From: Setoptus koraiensis
Taxonomy: Eukaryota > Arthropoda
Assembly (NCBI GenBank): GCA_048013815.1
Contig: CM106586.1
Coordinates: 558,001-622,000 of the forward strand
Length of the DNA stretch: 64,000 nucleotides
Direction: 5' to 3'
Below the pieces are notes generated by a model. The model did no database searches and was not told the origin of the DNA. It saw nothing but the letters and a program-made list of their open reading frames with translations. Below, in pieces: positions 61,064-64,000 of this stretch. Each line of letters begins with the position of its first letter. Position 1 is the stretch's first letter. The position numbers and the translations under genes were made by a program.

Positions 61064-63866
61064 TTAGCGCTTAATTTTAATTAAGGGCTTATGATGTAGT
61101 GTTGTGGGATCCTGAAGATCACGCATGAATATCCACGCACGGTATGATGGTGGATACTTAATTCGTGCATTTCATAGGATATTCACCAATTGTGCTATGG
61201 TGATTCACGCGCTGTGTGCTTGTGAATACTCCGACTTTGTATGCCAGTGAATATCCACGTACCGATTTATTTGTGGATATTCACAGTTTTCGATCTTGAG
61301 AGTCACGCGCTGTGTGCTTGCATACATTAGCACTAGCATAATCAGTGCTTAGTGAGTGTGTAGGCAGGAATGTGCTTGGGAGGTGGGAGGTACACTCAAG
61401 CTTGAGATTCGAAAGTTCGTCCACCTCCCAAACACACATTTACTAGGGAGGTGGATTGAATTTTGAGTCTCGGGCTCATGTCTAGTTAGGAGGTGGACCG
61501 AAGCTATAACGAGATAGGTTTAGCTACTCAAAATAGCGTGGGGCGACTCATGCTTGGGAGGTGGACTAGCTTGAGCTCAAACAATAAGTTCACCTCCTGA
61601 GCATGCAACAACCTACATACAAGTTTAAGACTCGAAGGTTCGTCCACCTCCCAAACACACATTTCAGGGAGGTGAATTGAATTTTAAGTCCCGGGCTCAT
61701 GCAGAGGTTAATGTATTGTGAGGAGGTGGATCGATGCTATACACGATCTGTGCGAGTCAAATCAATTTTCTGTTTCTAGTATTGGCGCTATAGGCCATAT
61801 TGTGGCACATGTGTCTCTACATTATGTGCGATTTTCGAAACTGTTCTCACCAGGATAAATTCTCGAAACTTTCTAGAGACAGCAAGCACTGTGCCATACA
61901 CGATCTGTGCAAGTCTTATCAATTTTCTGTTTCTAGTATTGGCGCTATAGGCAATTCTGGATCATGTTAGCTCATTCAATACATCTGATTTCTGATCACA
62001 TGTGAATATCGTGATATTTGAACATGTTCCCACCTATCCGTTTTGATGATACTGCGTGTGTGTGTTGTGCATGTTGCTCGCTACATTCTGTGCAAGTATG
62101 ATCAGAAATCAATTGGTCGTTTTCGAGACATAGAGAAATTTCGGATGACGGATGTCATGTATAGTCATCGATTTCTGAACATGTTCCCACCTATCCGTTT
62201 TGATGATACTGCGTGTGTGTGTTGTGCATGTTGCTCGCAACATCATGTGCAAGTATGATCAGAAATCAATTGGTCGTTTTCGAGACAGAAAGAAATTTTG
62301 GCTGACGGATGTCATGTGAATATCGTGATATTTGAACATGTTCCCACCTATCCGTTTTGATTATACTGCGTGAATGTGTTGTGCATGTTGCTCGCTACAT
62401 TCTGTGCATGTATGATCAGAAATCAATTGGTCGTTTTCGAGACATAGAGAAATTTCGGATGACAGATGTCATGTATAGTCATCGATTTCTGAACATGTTC
62501 CCACCTATCCGTTTTGATTATACTGCGTGTGTGTGTTGTGCATGTTGCTCGCAACATTTTGTGCAAGTATGATCAGGAATCAATTTGTCGTTTTCGAGAC
62601 AGAAAGAAATTTTGGCTGACGGATGTCATGTGAATATCGTGATATTTGAACATGTTCCCACCTATCCGTTTTGATTATACTGCGTGTGTGTGTTGTGCAT
62701 GTTGCTCGCAACATTATGTGCAAGTATGATCAGGGATCAACTGGTCGTTTTCGAGACAGAAAGAAATTTTGGCTGACGGATGTCATGTGAATATCGTGAT
62801 ATTTGAACATGTTCCCACCTATCCGTTTTGATTATACTGCGTGAATGTGTTGTGCATGTTGCTCGCAACATTTTGTGCAAGTATGATCAGGAATCAATTT
62901 GTCGTTTTCGAGACAGAAAGAAATTTTGGCTGACGGATGTCATGTGAATATCGTGATTTCTGAACATGTTCCCACCTATCCGTTTTGATTATACTGCGTG
63001 AATGTGTTGTGCATGTTGCTCGCTACATTCTGTGCAAGTATGATCAGAAATCAATTGGTCGTTTTCGAGACATAAAGAAATTTCGGCTGACGGATGTCAT
63101 GTGAATATCGTGATTTCTGAACATGTTCCCACCTATCCGTTTTGATTATACTGCGTGTGTGTGTTGTGCATGTTGCTCGCAACATTTTGTGCAAGTATGA
63201 TCAGGAATCAATTTGTCGTTTTCGAGACAGAAAGAAATTTTGGCTGACGGATGTCATGTGAATATCGTGATTTCTGAACATGTTCCCACCTATCCGTTTT
63301 GATGATACTGCGTGTGTGTGTTGTGCATGTTGCTCGCAACATCATGTGCAAGTATGATCAGAAATCAATTGGTCGTTTTCGAGACAGAAAGAAATTTTGG
63401 CTGACGGATGTCATGTGAATATCGTGATATTTGAACATGTTCCCACCTATCCGTTTTGATTATACTGCGTGAATGTGTTGTGCATGTTGCTCGCTACATT
63501 CTGTGCATGTATGATCAGAAATCAATTGGTCGTTTTCGAGACATAGAGAAATTTCGGATGACAGATGTCATGTATAGTCATCGATTTCTGAACATGTTCC
63601 CACCTATCCGTTTTGATGATACTGCGTGTGTGTGTTGTGCATGTTGCTCGCAACATTTTGTGCAAGTATGATCAGGGATCAACTGGTCGTTTTCGAGACA
63701 GAAAGAAATTTTGGCTGACGGATGTCATGTGAATATCGTGATTTCTGAACATGTTCCCACCTATCCGTTTTGATGATACTGCGTATGTGTGTTGTGCATG
63801 TAGCTCGCAACATTATGTGCAAGTATGATCAGGAATCAATTTGTCGTTTTCGAGACAGAAAGAAAC
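61064..63866 (-). mobile_element. HINE-like family I, long copy
   Basis: The 3' end at 61064 and the first about 900 bp are nearly identical to 2063-3100. The satellite portion is expanded to twelve 157-bp units. The 5' end is lost at 63866, where a TIR-element end is joined. Confidence 0.85.
62021..63866 (-). repeat. 157-bp satellite array, twelve units
   Basis: AACATGTTCCCACCTATCCG starts at 62021, 62178, 62335, 62492, 62649, 62806, 62963, 63120, 63277, 63434, 63591 and 63748, each exactly 157 bp apart. Two subtypes alternate (ATAGTCATCGATTTCT and GAATATCGTGATTTCT junctions), which suggests higher-order structure. Confidence 0.97.
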
Positions 63867-63920
63867 CCATACCGGAAGTTTCATCAAGATCTGGTTGGTG
63901 ACCTAATCGCTAGAACAACC
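63867..63920 (+). mobile_element. TIR DNA element right end
   Basis: ACCGGAAGTTTCATCAAGAT followed by CTAATCGCTAGAACAACC. Only the terminal 54 bp are present, directly after satellite sequence. Confidence 0.7.
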
Positions 63921-64000
63921 AATTTGGCAATTTCCTTGATCCACTCTCGAGACGTCCCAATGTCTGCGGCATTGAAAGTTTGACCTCCTTCCCGCAATGC
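63921..64000 (-). pseudogene. Partial open frame at window edge
   Basis: Minus-strand frame LREGGQTFNAADIGTSREWI KEIAKL (split here) open through the window end. It reads like a coding fragment of another element. Too short to classify. Confidence 0.25.

Noticed and set aside
1-64000. tRNA, rRNA or other classic RNA genes
   Set aside because: No cloverleaf or A/B-box arrangement or rRNA-like segment was recognised by eye; a tRNAscan and Rfam search would settle this.

Overview
The window reads as a transposon-saturated stretch of an invertebrate animal genome, with no recognisable host single-copy gene apart from one CCCH zinc-finger fragment. The reasons are the contents: Ty3/gypsy-like retroelements with an envelope gene, Ty1/copia fragments, hAT transposase fragments, a Helentron-type Helitron protein with a C-terminal endonuclease, and long tandem repeats. 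Nothing looks bacterial. The species cannot be named from the sequence. Two runs of exactly 500 N are assembly gaps.

The dominant theme is one large class of short non-autonomous elements, called HINE-like here because their architecture matches Helentron-associated elements. One end (called 5') is ACAAG followed by a small hairpin and GAGCGCTTAATT. The other end (called 3') is a hairpin CTTAATTAAAATTAAG followed by CGCTAA. The middle is tandem repeat. Three subfamilies are visible: family I (about 52-bp GGAGGCGGAG units and a 157-bp satellite), family II (about 20-bp TTCGAATTGTGACCATCGAA-type units) and family III (about 192-bp CTAGCTTCCAGTGC-type units, once with a diverged 157-bp satellite). 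At least 25 complete or partial copies occur in both orientations. They interrupt retroelement, hAT and other coding sequence, which stays co-linear across them in several places. A second class is TIR DNA elements (GGGTGTTGTAGCG ends) with 8-bp target duplications, nested inside the HINEs.

Layout: 1-4.2 kb, gag and protease fragments split by a family I HINE. 4.2-8.4 kb, family II HINE, copia-like LTR, TIR element, CCCH fragment. 8.4-15.5 kb (minus strand), a gypsy-like element (copy 1) with 3' LTR, env, pol and two accessory ORF remnants, carrying a HINE and a TIR element. 15.5-31 kb, debris of env, copia gag, a coiled-coil gene, TIR elements, a solo LTR and HINEs, ending in a 20-bp array of the HINE 3' terminus. 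31-35 kb, gypsy pol fragment, a hAT transposase split by a HINE, three hairpins and a small gene. 35-38.6 kb, satellite, HINE and MITE. 38.6-43.3 kb (minus strand), gypsy-like copy 2 with LTR, structured leader, two ORFs upstream of gag, then gag-pol. 43.3-50.5 kb, a second small gene, family III HINE, copia pol, an unrecognised broken gene. 50.5-54.5 kb, a complete HINE, hAT and copia fragments. 55.3-60.4 kb (minus strand), the Helentron protein gene. 60.6-64 kb, HINEs with twelve 157-bp satellite units.

Functionally the Helentron protein is the obvious candidate to mobilise the HINEs, but it does not carry the HINE termini in this window, so that link is an inference.
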